A DNA stretch of 64,000 bases from contig NZ_OMOQ01000007.1 in assembly GCF_900302475.1 (NCBI RefSeq), positions 1 through 64,000 on the forward strand, in the 5' to 3' direction. The translations under genes and the position numbers were made by a program. Position 1 is the stretch's first letter. Each line of letters starts with the position of its first letter. The notes below the pieces were generated by a model that was given only the letters and a program-made list of their open reading frames with translations, was not told where the DNA came from and did no database searches. The stretch is from Defluviimonas aquaemixtae (lineage in GTDB: Bacteria > Pseudomonadota > Alphaproteobacteria > Rhodobacterales > Rhodobacteraceae). Below, one piece after another: positions 35,271 through 46,949 of this stretch.

Positions 35271-37142
35271 TTACCGTCCCGCTTTCTGCATGATCGTTGC
35301 GGCGCGTTCTAGACGAGGATCGTCGCCGAGGTCTCTTGCGTCGACCGGCAGCTTGCGCTGCCAGTTCGGGTAGTCGTGTATTGTACCGGGCAGGTTCGTC
35401 TGGTCCCCCACGTCCAGAATGTCCTCTGCCTGAAGCGCGACGAGCGCCGATCCTGTCCGGGCAAGAAACCCGTGCATCGCATCGGGCGTCTCCCCGGCCG
35501 CGGCGGCATCGAATGCCCGCACCGTTCGGCTGCGATGATTTCCGGCACTGGCTGCGGCATTCTCACCAATATGACCCAGCGTCCGCCGCACGGCAATGTC
35601 GGCGCCGATACGCCAGCCTTGCCATGTCGGCAGGTCATGCGTTCCGAACGATGCGAGCGTGAGCGCGGGGTAATCCGCGGGCGGGTGGAATTCTTCGCCA
35701 TGTTCAAATTGGACCACGCGGCAACCCAAAATGCCCGAGGCGATCAGCGCGTCCTGCAGGCCCGCTGGGATATGTCCGAGGTCCTCACCGACGATGGTGG
35801 CCCCTGCACGGGCCGCCTCGATCCGGATGACAGCCAAAAGCGCGTCCCGCGGCATCTGAACGTGGGCGCCGGGCAAGTCGGCATCGTCGGGCACCCAGAA
35901 TGTCCGATCGAAGCCGATGATGTGGTCGATCCTGAGCAGTCGTGCAAATCGAAGCTGTTTCCTGAGCGTTTCGGCCAGTATCCGAAATCGTCCATTGACG
36001 AGCGCGATGGGGTTGAGTGGCGCGAGGTTCCAGTTCTGCCCCCCCGGCGCGAAGGCGTCGGGCGGCGCGCCGAGCGAGACACCCTTAGCAAACCAGTCCC
36101 GGTCAGTCCATGTCTCGGCGCCCGCGGGATGGGTGCCAACGGCGAGGTCGAGGTAAAGCCCGTGGCGCATTCCGGCATCGGCAAGCGAACGGCTGACTGC
36201 GCGAAGCTGCTCCTCCGCGGACCATTGGAGCCAGGCATGGAAGCGGATTTCGTCATCGAGCCCGTCAACCGGGGCAGAGGCGGGCGACTGGCAATCGGCG
36301 GGCCAGTCCGTCCAGAGCGGGCCGTGCCGTGCAGACAAAGCCTGATGGGCAGCGAAGCGGCGCAGGCTCATGCCTTCCTCGGCCACGAAGTGCTCGAAAA
36401 CCGAGGGATCGTGCTCGGCGCAGAAGGATCGATAGGCGGCCTTCAACGCGTCAAGCTTGGCCGGCACCTCGCGGGCGTAGTCGACCAACTGCCCGGACGT
36501 CTCCCCGCCTTTCGTGGCGATGTGCAACACGTTGAGCCGCCGCCGGTGAGACGGGGAATAGGGGCTGAACCACCCTGAATTCATTGGGAAACCGGCATGG
36601 ATCGGGTTTATCCCGACGAAGGCGCCTCCTCTTGCGGCAATTGCCTTGCCTGCGATTGCGAGATCGTTAAAGTCTCCAAGGCCCGGCCGCCTTTGCCCCC
36701 GTAACCCCCAGAGAGGCACGATCACGCCCCAGGCAGGCTCGGGCTGCGACAGGGACCGAGGGGCGCAGAGCAGGGTCGTATCCTCGCCGCCTGTCTCAAG
36801 CGTGTGAATGCCAAGAGGCAGCGGCGGTAGCGCCGACCCGGCGCCCTCAATCCCTGAGCCATCTTCCGCTGTAATGGTCCACGGGGTCTGCGGCTCCAGC
36901 TGCAGCTCTGCCGGTCGGTCGGGCTCGATGACGATCCATTGGGGAAGGGACCGCTTGTCCCGCTCTGCCCGAAGGGACGCGAGATGCTCGGCCGCCTCCG
37001 CTTCGTGGGCCACACCGATACCCATTGCGGTGAGCAGCGCGCGCTTCGTTTCCACTCCGGTTTCGTGCGCCGCGCCTGTGAAGTCTGTGTAGCGCGGCGA
37101 AATGCCGGCCATCGCGGCAAGCTCGGCAACCGGGTCTGTCAT
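35271..37142 (-). CDS. malQ: 4-alpha-glucanotransferase (amylomaltase)
   Basis: A 623-residue GH77 enzyme that transfers alpha-1,4-glucan segments and recycles short maltodextrins released by debranching. Recognisable parts are GVIVPLWGLRGQRRPGLGDF, INPIHAGFPMNSGWFSPYSP, RIDHIIGFDRTFWVP, the acid/base region GATIVGEDLGHIP, and LASFGTHDLPTWQGW. It overlaps the glgX stop by four bases. The N-terminal 120 residues are a less conserved extension, usual for proteobacterial MalQ. Confidence 0.93.
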   Translation of the reverse strand: MTDPVAELAAMAGISPRYTDFTGAAHETGVETKRALLTAMGIGVAHEAEAAEHLASLRAERDKRSLPQWIVIEPDRPAELQLEPQTPWTITAEDGSGIEGAGSALPPLPLGIHTLETGGEDTTLLCAPRSLSQPEPAWGVIVPLWGLRGQRRPGLGDFNDLAIAGKAIAARGGAFVGINPIHAGFPMNSGWFSPYSPSHRRRLNVLHIATKGGETSGQLVDYAREVPAKLDALKAAYRSFCAEHDPSVFEHFVAEEGMSLRRFAAHQALSARHGPLWTDWPADCQSPASAPVDGLDDEIRFHAWLQWSAEEQLRAVSRSLADAGMRHGLYLDLAVGTHPAGAETWTDRDWFAKGVSLGAPPDAFAPGGQNWNLAPLNPIALVNGRFRILAETLRKQLRFARLLRIDHIIGFDRTFWVPDDADLPGAHVQMPRDALLAVIRIEAARAGATIVGEDLGHIPAGLQDALIASGILGCRVVQFEHGEEFHPPADYPALTLASFGTHDLPTWQGWRIGADIAVRRTLGHIGENAAASAGNHRSRTVRAFDAAAAGETPDAMHGFLARTGSALVALQAEDILDVGDQTNLPGTIHDYPNWQRKLPVDARDLGDDPRLERAATIMQKAGR

Positions 37143-39223
37143 TCGGCCGGCTCGAGGGTCAGGACCATCACCGATTCAGCCGGACAGTCGATCGAGCCCT
37201 GAGAGACATCGGACGATGGCCGCTCCGGCGCGCTCGTATCCACCTTGCAGATCCACCGCATCCCTTTCAACGGAGTTGGCATGACGACTTGCGCCCTTGG
37301 TCCCGCATTGAAGACAGCGAATACCGCCGTCTCGAGCGCGGCATAGGCCGGCGTTCCCGACGCCGTGCGCATCTCGGCGCAGAGGATCTTCCGGTTGGGA
37401 TCGGTCCAGTCCGCCTCGCCCATCGGTTCCCCGTCTTCGCGCCACCAGAACAGGTCCTCGATCCCATCGGCGGCGCGTTCGCGCGAATGAAGGAAGCGCT
37501 TCTGGCGGAGGATCGGATGCGCCTTTCGGAACGCGATCATCTGCCGTGTGAACTCGAAAAACGGCCAGTCCGCCGCGCTCCAGTCGATCCAGCTTGTCTC
37601 GTTATCCTGACAATAGGCGTTGTTGTTGCCACCCTGGCTGTTGCCGATCTCGTCCCCGCCAAGGATCATCGGCGTTCCCTGCGACAAAAGCAGCGTCGCC
37701 ATCATGTTTCGTCGCCGCTGGGCGCGGGCGGAAAGGATGTCTGTGTCGTCTGTCGGCCCCTCCACGCCCATGTTGGAAGAATAGCTGGCATCGTGGCCGT
37801 CGCGATTGTCCTCGCCGTTCGCCTCATTGTGCTTGTGGTCGTAGCTGACGACGTCGGTCAATGTGAAGCCATCATGAGCGGTCACAAAGTTGACGGAGGT
37901 CGTCGCCGGCCGGCCTGAGTGGTCGAATTGCATGGCCGAACCCATCAGGCGATCGGCGAGTCGCGGAACTTGCGCCGTGTCGCCGCGCCAGAACCGCCGG
38001 ACGGCGTCGCGGAACCTGTCGTTCCATTCGAGAAAAGGTGGAGGAAAGGCGCCGAGCTGATAGCCGCCCGGTCCGACATCCCAGGGTTCCGCGATGAGCT
38101 TGACCTTTGCGAGGACGGGGTCCTGCCGGATCGCATCGAAGAAGGCCGCGCCGTTTTCAAACCCCCGTGCCGTCCGACCAAGAGTCGCGCAAAGGTCAAA
38201 GCGAAACCCGTCGACATGCATCACCCCGACCCAGTACCGCAGCGAATCCATGATCATCCGCAGCACCATTGGATGGTCCACGTTGACCGTGTTCCCGGTA
38301 CCGGTATCGTTGACGTAGAAGCGCTTGTCTTCCGCCAGCCGGTAGTAGCTGAGATTGTCGAGTCCCCGAAAGGACAGTGTCGGGCCCCGCTCGTTGCCCT
38401 CGCAGGTGTGGTTGTAGACGACGTCCATCAGGACCTCGATCCCGGCTGCATGGAAACGGGCTACCATCTGCTGGAACTCGTGAATATCGCCGTCGTGCAA
38501 GTAGCGCGGATCCGGCGCGAAAAATCCAAGCGTCTGATAGCCCCAGTAGTTGGTCAATCCCTGTTCGACCAGGAACCGGTCGTTGAGAAACGACTGGGCA
38601 GGCAACAGCTCGATCGCCGTTATCCCGAGCCTCGTCAGATGTTCCAGCATCACGTCCGACGACAGACCCAGGAACTTGCCCTGCGGCGCGGCCCCGGAAT
38701 GCAGTTGCGTCAGGCCCTTCACATGGGCCTCGTAGATGATGCTATCCTCGGTCGGTATGTGCGGAGGCGTATCCTCGCCCCACGAAAAGGCTGGATCGAC
38801 CACGACCGAGCGCGGCACGTAGGGAGAGCTGTCGCGCGCATCGAAACTCAGATCGTCGCGCTTGCCATCATAGCCGAAGAGCGCGTCATGCCATTTCGGT
38901 TGGCCGGTCAATCGCTTGGCGTAGGGATCGATGAGGAGCTTGTTGGCGTTGAAGCGATGACCCTCGAAGGGCGCATAGAGGCCGTCCGCGCGATAGCCGT
39001 ACATCTGGCCAGGGCGAAGCCCTCCGATGTAACCGTGCCAAACATCGCCGTCGCGCTCTGGCAGTTCGATCCGGTGCGTTTCTGTCTTTCCGTCTTCGGA
39101 GAACAGGCACAGCGTCATGCGCGCCGCATGGGCCGAGAAGACCGCGAAATTCACGCCATCGCCATCGAAGCTCGCGCCAAGCGGCGCGGCGCGGCCGGCG
39201 CTGATGGTTGGTTCCGAGGTCAT
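37139..39223 (-). CDS. glgX: Glycogen debranching enzyme
   Basis: A 694-residue GH13 isoamylase-type enzyme that hydrolyses alpha-1,6 branches of phosphorylase-limited glycogen. It has an N-terminal CBM48 domain (APLGASFDGDGVNFAVFSAH), then VYNHTCEGNERGPTLSFRGL, the nucleophile region VDGFRFDLCATLGR, the acid LIAEPWDVGPGGYQLG and VNFVTAHDGFTLTDVVSYD. Starts and stops overlap glgA and malQ by four bases each. Length is typical. Confidence 0.96.
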   Translation of the reverse strand: MTSEPTISAGRAAPLGASFDGDGVNFAVFSAHAARMTLCLFSEDGKTETHRIELPERDGDVWHGYIGGLRPGQMYGYRADGLYAPFEGHRFNANKLLIDPYAKRLTGQPKWHDALFGYDGKRDDLSFDARDSSPYVPRSVVVDPAFSWGEDTPPHIPTEDSIIYEAHVKGLTQLHSGAAPQGKFLGLSSDVMLEHLTRLGITAIELLPAQSFLNDRFLVEQGLTNYWGYQTLGFFAPDPRYLHDGDIHEFQQMVARFHAAGIEVLMDVVYNHTCEGNERGPTLSFRGLDNLSYYRLAEDKRFYVNDTGTGNTVNVDHPMVLRMIMDSLRYWVGVMHVDGFRFDLCATLGRTARGFENGAAFFDAIRQDPVLAKVKLIAEPWDVGPGGYQLGAFPPPFLEWNDRFRDAVRRFWRGDTAQVPRLADRLMGSAMQFDHSGRPATTSVNFVTAHDGFTLTDVVSYDHKHNEANGEDNRDGHDASYSSNMGVEGPTDDTDILSARAQRRRNMMATLLLSQGTPMILGGDEIGNSQGGNNNAYCQDNETSWIDWSAADWPFFEFTRQMIAFRKAHPILRQKRFLHSRERAADGIEDLFWWREDGEPMGEADWTDPNRKILCAEMRTASGTPAYAALETAVFAVFNAGPRAQVVMPTPLKGMRWICKVDTSAPERPSSDVSQGSIDCPAESVMVLTLEPAE

Positions 39224-40632
39224 CTGCTCGATATCAGGCTCTCATAGAGCGCCGCGTATTCTCCGGCCGAGTGGTGCCAGCCGACCGGGTGGCGCATCGC
39301 ATTCTTCTGTATCGTCAGCCACATGTCAGGCTGCCTGTAAAGAGCGCAGAGCCTGTCAAGCGCGCGTGACATTGCGTCAGCGGTGACCGGATGGAACTGA
39401 ATGCCCGTCGCAACGCCTGCCCTCAGCCCTGCCGGGGAGGCGGGGATGACGGTATCGGCCAGCCCGCCGGTATACGCGACGACCGGGATCGTGCCGTAGC
39501 GCAGCCCATAGAGCTGGGTCAGGCCACAGGGTTCAAATCGCGAGGGGACGAGGATCGCATCGCCGCCCTCTATGAGCAGCCGCGCCAAGGTTTCATCATA
39601 GCCGATCCGTACCGCGACACCGGGAAATTTTCGGGCGGCCTGCTCGAACGCCCGCTCGAGAGTGCGGTCGCCGCTACCCAGGAGCGCCAGTTGCCCGCCC
39701 TCGTCCAGCAACCGCGGCAGCGCATCGATCAGCAAGTCGAGGCCCTTCTGTTCGGTCAGCCGCGAGACGACGACGCAGAGCGGGCCTTTCGCCTCTCCCA
39801 GGCCCATCGTCTTCCTAAGCTTCCTCTTGAACCGTACTTTCCCGGCGGGGCTCTTGTACGGCGGGGCCCAGCTTTCGGTGTCAACGCCGTTCAGAATTCC
39901 CAACAGGTCGTCGCGCCGCAAGCGCAACACGCCGTCGAGGCCCATTCCGAACTCTGCCGTCATGAGCTCACCCGCATAGGTCGGGCTGACGGTCGTGATT
40001 TTGTCTGCCGTCACCAGCGCCGCCTTTAGGGCACTTATCTCGCCCCAGTATTCGAACCCATCCTGCTGCATCCCCGACGCGGGCAGCCGCAAAGTCTTCA
40101 ATTTCCGTGCCGGGGCAAGGCCTTGAAAGGCGACGTTGTGGATCGTGATGATCGTCGAGGCTTTGGCACCGGGCTGCCGTTCGCGCAGATAAAGCGGACC
40201 GAACCCCGCCTGCCAATCGTGGCAGTGGAGAATGTCCGGGTTCCAGCCCTTCACCGCGCCGCCCGCGATGCTTGCGGCGATCCATGACAGAGCCGCGAAG
40301 CGTTCGGGATTGTCGGGCCAGTCCTTGCCATCCGGGCCAAGATAGGGCGCGCCTTCCCGGTCGAAGAGATGTGGTGCATCCAACACCAGGAGATCGAGCC
40401 CTGCGGACTTTGCGGCGATGACCCGCGCGGATCCGCCGAAGAGGTCATCGTCCTTCATGACGGTCCGGCCCTTGCCGATTGCCGCCTTCACTGCCGGATA
40501 ACCGGGCAGCAGCGTGCGCGTTCTTACCCCGCGCGCCTCAAGCGCCTTGGGCAGCGCACCCGCCACATCGGCAAGGCCCCCTGTCTTGACGAGCGGCGCG
40601 CATTCCGACGTGACCGACAGGACCTCGATCAT
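39220..40632 (-). CDS. glgA: Glycogen synthase (ADP-glucose)
   Basis: A 470-residue GT5 glucosyltransferase using ADP-glucose. The start at 40632 gives [20 protein letters not shown], with the ADP-glucose-binding KTGGLADV motif at residues 16-23; the longer open frame would overlap glgC. Other hallmarks are [33 protein letters not shown] and the C-terminal [18 protein letters not shown]. It overlaps the stop of glgC by three bases. Confidence 0.96.
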   Translation of the reverse strand: MIEVLSVTSECAPLVKTGGLADVAGALPKALEARGVRTRTLLPGYPAVKAAIGKGRTVMKDDDLFGGSARVIAAKSAGLDLLVLDAPHLFDREGAPYLGPDGKDWPDNPERFAALSWIAASIAGGAVKGWNPDILHCHDWQAGFGPLYLRERQPGAKASTIITIHNVAFQGLAPARKLKTLRLPASGMQQDGFEYWGEISALKAALVTADKITTVSPTYAGELMTAEFGMGLDGVLRLRRDDLLGILNGVDTESWAPPYKSPAGKVRFKRKLRKTMGLGEAKGPLCVVVSRLTEQKGLDLLIDALPRLLDEGGQLALLGSGDRTLERAFEQAARKFPGVAVRIGYDETLARLLIEGGDAILVPSRFEPCGLTQLYGLRYGTIPVVAYTGGLADTVIPASPAGLRAGVATGIQFHPVTADAMSRALDRLCALYRQPDMWLTIQKNAMRHPVGWHHSAGEYAALYESLISSR

Positions 40633-41894
40633 TGGGCAGCGGCCCGCCGGTCCAACATCTGCTGGGTGATGAGCGTTACGCCACCCTCGGTGACGCGGAA
40701 CCACTTGGCGTCCTCCTCGGGGTCCTCGCCCACAACCAGGCCGCGCGGGATGTGGACGCCGCGGTCGATGACCACGTTCCTGAGCCGAGCGGACCGCTCG
40801 ACCACCACATAAGGCAGAACGACCGCGCGAACGAGCGAGGCATAGGAATTGGTGTGGACCTGCGTGAAGAGCAGCGACTCCCTCACCTCTGTCCCTGAGA
40901 TGATGCAGCCGCCTGAGACGAGCGACGAGATTGCGCTACCACGCCTTTCGGCCTCGTCGTGGATGAACTTTGCAGGGGGCACGGACTCCGAATAGGTCCA
41001 GATCGGCCAGCCGTGATCCCAGAGATCCAGATCGGGTGTGAAGCTCGTCAGGTCGATATTGGCCTTCCAGTAGGCATCTACCGTTCCGACGTCGCGCCAG
41101 TAGGCCGGCGCGTCGGACCCGTTGCGCACGCAGCTGTCGACGAAGCGGTGTGCCATCGCCTTGCCGTTCTTGACGATATCGGGAATCAGGTCGCCGCCGA
41201 AGTCGTGGCTCGAATTGGGATCGGCCGCGTCCTTATTGAGCAGGTCGCGCAGGAAGCCCCAGTTGAAGACATAGATGCCCATCGAAGCGAGCGACACGTC
41301 CGGATCGTCGGGTGTCCCCGGCGGATCGGCCGGCTTCTCAAGGAAACTTGTGATCCTGTCGTCTTTGTCGATCGCCATGACGCCGAACGCCGACGCTTCG
41401 GCGCGCGGCACGGTCAGGCAGCCCACGGTCACGTCCGCTCCGCTCTCGACGTGCTGCCGCAGCATCACCTCATAGTCCATCTTGTAGATGTGATCGCCTG
41501 CCAGGATAATCACGTGATCGACGTTGTAGCTGTCGACGATATCGACGTTCTGAAAGACGGCGTCCGCCGTTCCGAGGTACCACTGGTTCTCGTCCACCCT
41601 TTGAGAGGCCGGCAGGATATCCAGATACTCGTTCCTCTCGGCCCGGAAGAAGTTCCAGCCGCGCTGACAATGTCGAATCAGGCTGTGCGCCTTGTACTGC
41701 GTCGCGATCGCCATCTTGCGGATGCCAGAATTCAGCGCGTTGGACAGCGCGAAATCGATGATCCGCGACTTGCCACCGAAATAGACGGCGGGCTTGGCGC
41801 GCTTGTCGGTCAACTCCTTCAGACGGCTGCCGCGTCCTCCCGCGAGCACGAATGCCATCGACCGGGCCACGAGTCGCTGAGATGGTCCCGCCAT
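40629..41894 (-). CDS. glgC: Glucose-1-phosphate adenylyltransferase
   Basis: A 421-residue ADP-glucose pyrophosphorylase, the regulated step of glycogen synthesis. The start at 41894 ([20 protein letters not shown]) follows GGGAGGGACGGACA. Motifs: [20 protein letters not shown] for nucleotide binding and the allosteric Lys, [14 protein letters not shown], and [21 protein letters not shown]-terminal left-handed beta-helix ([17 protein letters not shown]) follows. Allosteric control by glycolytic intermediates is the family expectation. Confidence 0.96.
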   Translation of the reverse strand: MAGPSQRLVARSMAFVLAGGRGSRLKELTDKRAKPAVYFGGKSRIIDFALSNALNSGIRKMAIATQYKAHSLIRHCQRGWNFFRAERNEYLDILPASQRVDENQWYLGTADAVFQNVDIVDSYNVDHVIILAGDHIYKMDYEVMLRQHVESGADVTVGCLTVPRAEASAFGVMAIDKDDRITSFLEKPADPPGTPDDPDVSLASMGIYVFNWGFLRDLLNKDAADPNSSHDFGGDLIPDIVKNGKAMAHRFVDSCVRNGSDAPAYWRDVGTVDAYWKANIDLTSFTPDLDLWDHGWPIWTYSESVPPAKFIHDEAERRGSAISSLVSGGCIISGTEVRESLLFTQVHTNSYASLVRAVVLPYVVVERSARLRNVVIDRGVHIPRGLVVGEDPEEDAKWFRVTEGGVTLITQQMLDRRAAAQ

Positions 41895-41942
41895 TGTCCG
41901 TCCCTCCCTTTCGTTGTCGCGGCCGTTCGATCGGCCGGGCAC

Positions 41943-44147
41943 CTAGTCACGATTTGTTAAAAACAGCGTGGCCAGCGGTGGTATCATGATTTCGGCAGAT
42001 GCCGGCTGGCCGTGATGCTCATGATCCTGCGCCGACACTTTTCCGAAGTTGCCTCTGTTTCCGCCGCCGTAGACGTCGGCGTCGGTGTTCAGCAGCTCAT
42101 GCCATGATCCGCTCTTCGGCAGGCCGATACGATAGCTGGGCCGTTCGACCGGCGTGAAATTGCAGACCACGACCACGGGCGCGTCCGCCTCGCCGCCGCG
42201 GCGGACCCAGACGAAGACAGAATTGTCCGCGTCGGTTGCCTCGATCCACTGAAACCCGTCATGCTCGCAGTCTTTTGCGTGCAGGGCAGGGGTCGCGCGG
42301 TAGAGATTGTTCAGATCGCGGATCAGGCGCTGAAGACCGGAATGATTGGGATCGCCGAGCGCGCGCCAGTCGAGCTCGGTGTCATGGTTCCATTCCGCCG
42401 CCTGACCGAATTCCTGCCCCATGAAGAGTAGTTTCTTGCCCGGATGGCCCCACATGAAGCCGTAGTAGGCGCGCAGGTTCGCGAACTTCTCCCAGGAGTT
42501 GCCGGGCATCCGCGTGAACATCGAGCCCTTGCCGTGAACGACCTCGTCATGGCTGATCGGCAGGATGAAGTTCTCGGAGAAGGCGTAGTGGAGCCCGAAG
42601 GTCATCTGGTGATGATGGTGCCTGCGGTGGATCGGGTCCTTCTGGATGTAATCGAGGGTGTCGTTCATCCACCCCATGTTCCACTTGTAGCCGAAGCCAA
42701 GCCCGCCCATGTCGACGGGTCGCGACACCATCGGGAACGACGTCGATTCCTCGGCGACTGTCATGATCCCGGGCACCTCGCCATAGGTCAGCGTGTTCAT
42801 CGAACGGAGCAAATCGATGGCTTCGAGATTCTCGCGCCCTCCGTGGACGTTCGGCACCCATTCGCCCTCGTCCCGCGAATAGTCGCGGTAAAGCATCGAT
42901 GCCACGGCATCCACGCGCAGGCCGTCGATATGGTATTCCTCGAGCCAATAAAGCGCGTTCGAGATAAGGTAGTTCCTCACCTCTGAGCGGCCGTAATTGT
43001 AGATCAGCGTGTTCCAATCCTTGTGGAACCCCTCGCGCGGATCCGCATGCTCGTATAGCGCGGTGCCGTCGAACTGGCCGAGCCCGTGCGGATCGGCCGG
43101 AAAATGGCCCGGCACCCAGTCGAGGATGACGCCGATCCCAGCCTCGTGCGCGGCGTCGATCAGGTCGCGGAACTCGTGCGGCGGACCGTGTCGGATCGTC
43201 GGGGCGAACAGTCCCACCGGCTGATAGCCCCACGAACCGTCGAAAGGATATTCGCTGATCGGCATAAGCTCGATATGGGTGAAGCCCATGTCTGTGACGT
43301 ACCCGACCAGTTCTTCGGCGGCCTCCTTATAGGATATCCGGCGCCCGCCCTCCTTTCGCCGCCACGATCCGAGATGGACTTCGTAGATAGAGATCGGCGC
43401 GGCGCGGTCGTTCCGGCCGCCGCGCTTCTCGATCCAGTTGCCGTCTTTCCAGCCATAGCCGGCGATGTCGCGGACGATGGAGGCATTATCCGGCGGATGC
43501 TGGGCGCCGAAGCCGACCGGATCGGCCTTCTGCGGCAGGACAGTCCCATAAGCGCCGATGATCTCATATTTGTAGACGGCGCCCTCAGTCACACCGGGGA
43601 TGAAAATTTCCCAGACGCCTGTCGCGCCCCGGCGGCGCATGACATGCCGCCGCCCGTCCCAGAAGTTGAAATCGCCGACAACCGAGGCGCGGCGGGCATT
43701 CGGCGCCCAGACTGCGAATTGGGTGCCCCGCGCGCCCTCGTGCTCCATCACATGAGCGCCGAGCACTGTCCAAAGACGCCTGTGCGTACCCTCGCCAAGA
43801 AGATACTCGTCGATCTCGCCCAATACGGGTCCGAAGCGATAGGCGTCTTCGTATTCCCAAGTTCCTCCGTCGCCGCCCGCGCACTTCAGTCGATAGGGCT
43901 TGGCGCCGGGTACCTTGCCCGCGAACAGAGCGTGCGACCCTTCGATCCGTTGCAACGGGTAGGTCTTGGTGCCGACAGTGGCGGTCATGCTTGTGGCGGC
44001 TGGGTCGAGTGCCACCACCCATCTCGACGAATCGTGATCGCGAGGACCGAGAACCGAGAACGGATCGTCGTGCAGCCCCGCCTCGATGCGGGCGATCACC
44101 TCACGGGGAAGATTGTATTCCATCGTTTTAGATTCGCCATGGGCCAT
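41943..44147 (-). CDS. glgB: 1,4-alpha-glucan branching enzyme
   Basis: A 734-residue GH13 enzyme that makes alpha-1,6 branches. N-terminal CBM48-type modules ([33 protein letters not shown]) precede the barrel: [31 protein letters not shown], the nucleophile region [20 protein letters not shown], the acid [10 protein letters not shown] and [15 protein letters not shown]. The start is not certain: ATG 44147 ([14 protein letters not shown]) and ATG 44123 (MEYNLP) both lack a strong SD; the first gives the more usual length. Confidence 0.94.
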   Translation of the reverse strand: MAHGESKTMEYNLPREVIARIEAGLHDDPFSVLGPRDHDSSRWVVALDPAATSMTATVGTKTYPLQRIEGSHALFAGKVPGAKPYRLKCAGGDGGTWEYEDAYRFGPVLGEIDEYLLGEGTHRRLWTVLGAHVMEHEGARGTQFAVWAPNARRASVVGDFNFWDGRRHVMRRRGATGVWEIFIPGVTEGAVYKYEIIGAYGTVLPQKADPVGFGAQHPPDNASIVRDIAGYGWKDGNWIEKRGGRNDRAAPISIYEVHLGSWRRKEGGRRISYKEAAEELVGYVTDMGFTHIELMPISEYPFDGSWGYQPVGLFAPTIRHGPPHEFRDLIDAAHEAGIGVILDWVPGHFPADPHGLGQFDGTALYEHADPREGFHKDWNTLIYNYGRSEVRNYLISNALYWLEEYHIDGLRVDAVASMLYRDYSRDEGEWVPNVHGGRENLEAIDLLRSMNTLTYGEVPGIMTVAEESTSFPMVSRPVDMGGLGFGYKWNMGWMNDTLDYIQKDPIHRRHHHHQMTFGLHYAFSENFILPISHDEVVHGKGSMFTRMPGNSWEKFANLRAYYGFMWGHPGKKLLFMGQEFGQAAEWNHDTELDWRALGDPNHSGLQRLIRDLNNLYRATPALHAKDCEHDGFQWIEATDADNSVFVWVRRGGEADAPVVVVCNFTPVERPSYRIGLPKSGSWHELLNTDADVYGGGNRGNFGKVSAQDHEHHGQPASAEIMIPPLATLFLTNRD

Positions 44148-44194
44148 GAAAAGAACGTAACGTTGTGCCGTTTGTCTGAAAACCTGTGTTGTAG

Positions 44195-46585
44195 TCAGGG
44201 GTTGAGGGAGCCGGCGTTCCAGATTTCGCCCATGTAGCCGCGGATCGTCCGGTCCGAGGAAAACCAACCCGACCGCGCAGTGTTAAGCGCAGCCTTCCGC
44301 GTCCAGGCAGCACTGTCACGATAGGCTGCGTCAGCTTCGCGCTGGGCGCGCCAGTAATCGGCGAAGTCGGAGCACACCAAGAAATAGTCTGGCCCGGCGA
44401 GATTGTCGGTGATGTCGCGATACCGATCGCGCTCCTTCGGGGAGAACGCACCCTCGCGAATGGCCTTGAGCGCCAGTTCAAGTCGCGTGTCGGCCGCAAT
44501 GGCTTTCGCCGCGTGGTTGGCGATGTCGCGCCGATTCACCACCTCATCCGCCGTCATTCCGAAGAGAAAGAAGTTCTCCTCCCCGACACGTTCGCGGATT
44601 TCCACGTTCGCGCCGTCCAGCGTTCCGATTGTCAGCGCGCCGTTCAGTGCGAATTTCATGTTGCCCGTGCCCGAGGCTTCCTTGCCGGCGGTCGAGATCT
44701 GCTCGGACAGATCTGCAGCGGGGATCAAGCGCTCCGCCAGCGAGACGTTGTAGTTTGGAAGAAACACCACCTTCAGATGGGGGCTCGTCACGGGATCGGC
44801 ATTGACGACCCGCGCAACATCATTGATCAGCCGGATGATCTTCTTGGCGAAGACATAGCCGGGCGCCGCCTTGCCACCGAAGATCTTCACGCGCGGTGCC
44901 CAGCCTGCATCGGGGTTGGCGCGGATCTCCTGCCAAAGCGCGATCGCTTCAAGGATATTCAGATGTTGGCGCTTGTATTCGTGGATACGCTTGATCTGGA
45001 CGTCGAACATCGCCTCGGGGTCGACAAGAAGATCGTGTCCCTGCGCCATCCAGTTCGACAGATCGACCTTGTTGGCACGCTTCGCCGCCGCGAAGCCCTC
45101 GACAAAGCCCGCATCACTTAGGCGCGGCTCGAGCCTCGCGAGCTGCTCCAGATCGTCCACCCAGTCTTCGCCGATCGCCTCGGTGACAAGCGCGCTGAGC
45201 CGCGGGTTGCAGGACAAAAGCCAGCGGCGCGGCGTGACGCCGTTCGTCTGGTTCACGATCCGATCGGGGTGAAGCTGGTGAAGGTCCTCGAAAACCGTAG
45301 CCTTCATCAGCTCAGTATGGAGCGCTGAAACCCCGTTCACCTTGTGCGCCATGACGAACGAGAGCTCGCCCATGTTCACCTGTCCGTTCGCCCGCGCCGC
45401 CGCCTTTCTGGTCGGGTTCTCCCGGGCATGTAGCGCATCGATCCGCTCGATCAGCGTCATGTGCCGTGGCAGAAGCCGCCCCATCAACCCTTCCGACCAC
45501 TTTTCCAGTGCCTCCGGCAGAAGCGTGTGGTTCGTATAGGACAAGGTCCCGCGCGCAAGGGCGACCGCCTCATCGAACTCCAGTCCCCGCTCGTCGTGGA
45601 GCAGCCGGACGAGCTCTGGCCCCGCAATCGCGGGATGCGTATCGTTGAGCTGGATCGCGACTTTCGCGGGCAGCTTGCGAATGTCGTCATACTCGCTGTC
45701 GAAGCGGCGAAGGATGTCGCGCAGGCTGGCGGCGGTGAAGAAGAATTCCTGCTTCAGTCGCAACTCCTTGCCCGGCTCGGTCGTGTCGTCGGGATAGAGA
45801 ACCCGGCTGATCGTGCGGGCCAAGGCCTCGGGTGCGGCGGCCGCGACATAATCGCCCAGGTTGAAACGCTCTAGGTCGAATGGATCGACCGCCCGGGCGC
45901 TCCACAGGCGAAGGGTGTTGGCCCAGCGGCCCTGCCAACCGACAATAGGCGTATCATACGCTTCGGCAAAAACTGCCTCTGTCGGTTCCCAGACGGCGCG
46001 CGCGCCGGCTTCGCGAACCTCCCCGCCGAAACCGATCTGGAACATGGCTTCGGGCCGTTCGAATTCCCATACGTGATGTTGCAGCAACCATGTCTCCGGT
46101 GCCTCGACCTGCCGTCCATCCTCGAAGCTCTGGCGGAACAGCCCGTGTTCATAGCGGATTCCGTAGCCGTAGGCCGGGCATCCGATGGTCGAGAGCGATT
46201 CCAGGAAGCACGCGGCCAGCCGACCCAACCCACCGTTGCCAAGCGCCGCATCGGGCTCGTCCAGAAGAACCGCCGCATAGTCGATCCCCAACTCGCGGAA
46301 CGCCAATTCGGCCGCCTCGTCGAGTCTCAGGTTGGTAATGGCATCCTCAAGAAGCCGCCCGATCAGGAATTCCATCGAGAGGTAGTAGACCCGCTTGGCG
46401 CCTTCCTCGTAGGTCCGACGCGTGGAGGCGAACCAGCGGTCAACGATGCGCTCTCGCACCGCATGAGAAAGCGCTATTCGCCAATCGTAGAGCGTCGCAT
46501 GCTCCGGGTCCTTTCCGACAACGTAGGCGAGTTGCCGCAGGATATCTTCTCGCAAGCCTATGTGGGGCATCTGAGCTCTAAGCAT
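44195..46585 (-). CDS. glgP: Glycogen/maltodextrin phosphorylase
   Basis: A 796-residue PLP enzyme releasing glucose 1-phosphate. The core begins at [20 protein letters not shown]; then [34 protein letters not shown], the [15 protein letters not shown] segment and the PLP-lysine region [20 protein letters not shown]. The frame is open to 46834, but that part does not resemble the family. ATG 46585 (GGAAC upstream) or 46570 (MPHIGLRED) are the best starts. It is first in the glycogen operon, which is unusual since degradation precedes synthesis genes here. Confidence 0.93.
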   Translation of the reverse strand: MLRAQMPHIGLREDILRQLAYVVGKDPEHATLYDWRIALSHAVRERIVDRWFASTRRTYEEGAKRVYYLSMEFLIGRLLEDAITNLRLDEAAELAFRELGIDYAAVLLDEPDAALGNGGLGRLAACFLESLSTIGCPAYGYGIRYEHGLFRQSFEDGRQVEAPETWLLQHHVWEFERPEAMFQIGFGGEVREAGARAVWEPTEAVFAEAYDTPIVGWQGRWANTLRLWSARAVDPFDLERFNLGDYVAAAAPEALARTISRVLYPDDTTEPGKELRLKQEFFFTAASLRDILRRFDSEYDDIRKLPAKVAIQLNDTHPAIAGPELVRLLHDERGLEFDEAVALARGTLSYTNHTLLPEALEKWSEGLMGRLLPRHMTLIERIDALHARENPTRKAAARANGQVNMGELSFVMAHKVNGVSALHTELMKATVFEDLHQLHPDRIVNQTNGVTPRRWLLSCNPRLSALVTEAIGEDWVDDLEQLARLEPRLSDAGFVEGFAAAKRANKVDLSNWMAQGHDLLVDPEAMFDVQIKRIHEYKRQHLNILEAIALWQEIRANPDAGWAPRVKIFGGKAAPGYVFAKKIIRLINDVARVVNADPVTSPHLKVVFLPNYNVSLAERLIPAADLSEQISTAGKEASGTGNMKFALNGALTIGTLDGANVEIRERVGEENFFLFGMTADEVVNRRDIANHAAKAIAADTRLELALKAIREGAFSPKERDRYRDITDNLAGPDYFLVCSDFADYWRAQREADAAYRDSAAWTRKAALNTARSGWFSSDRTIRGYMGEIWNAGSLNP

Positions 46586-46949
46586 GATGTTCCGATTGTT
46601 AGCGGTAACATATATTCCACACACCTTATCGGGAAACTGCCCGCAGAATGCAAGTAGCAGATCGGTATGGTTGCGCCGAGCCAGAAACGTGTCGGCGCTG
46701 TAACGGTCTGGGAAATACGGATTGCAGGAGTCGCCGCAACGCACACCGATGTCATCGATCAACCGAAATCTCGTGCGGCCTGACCAGTCGTTGTTCTGAA
46801 CCTTCGCTGTCCGGAGTATCTGCAAGTCCGGCAATACCTTTCCTAATTTTTGAGGTTGCGAAAACTGAAAACCGGCGCAGACTTTCCGCGACTGCGTCGA
46901 AGACGGGAAATCCGCGCGCGCAGGTTCGAGATCAACAGGGAGTACTGGG
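46586..46949. other. Divergent intergenic region between the glycogen operon and the ABC transporter
   Basis: Holds the promoters of both divergent units. It is more AT-rich than its flanks (for example AATACCTTTCCTAATTTTTG near 46,830). No operator or riboswitch was recognised. The leftward open frame that extends glgP into it is not convincing. Confidence 0.6.
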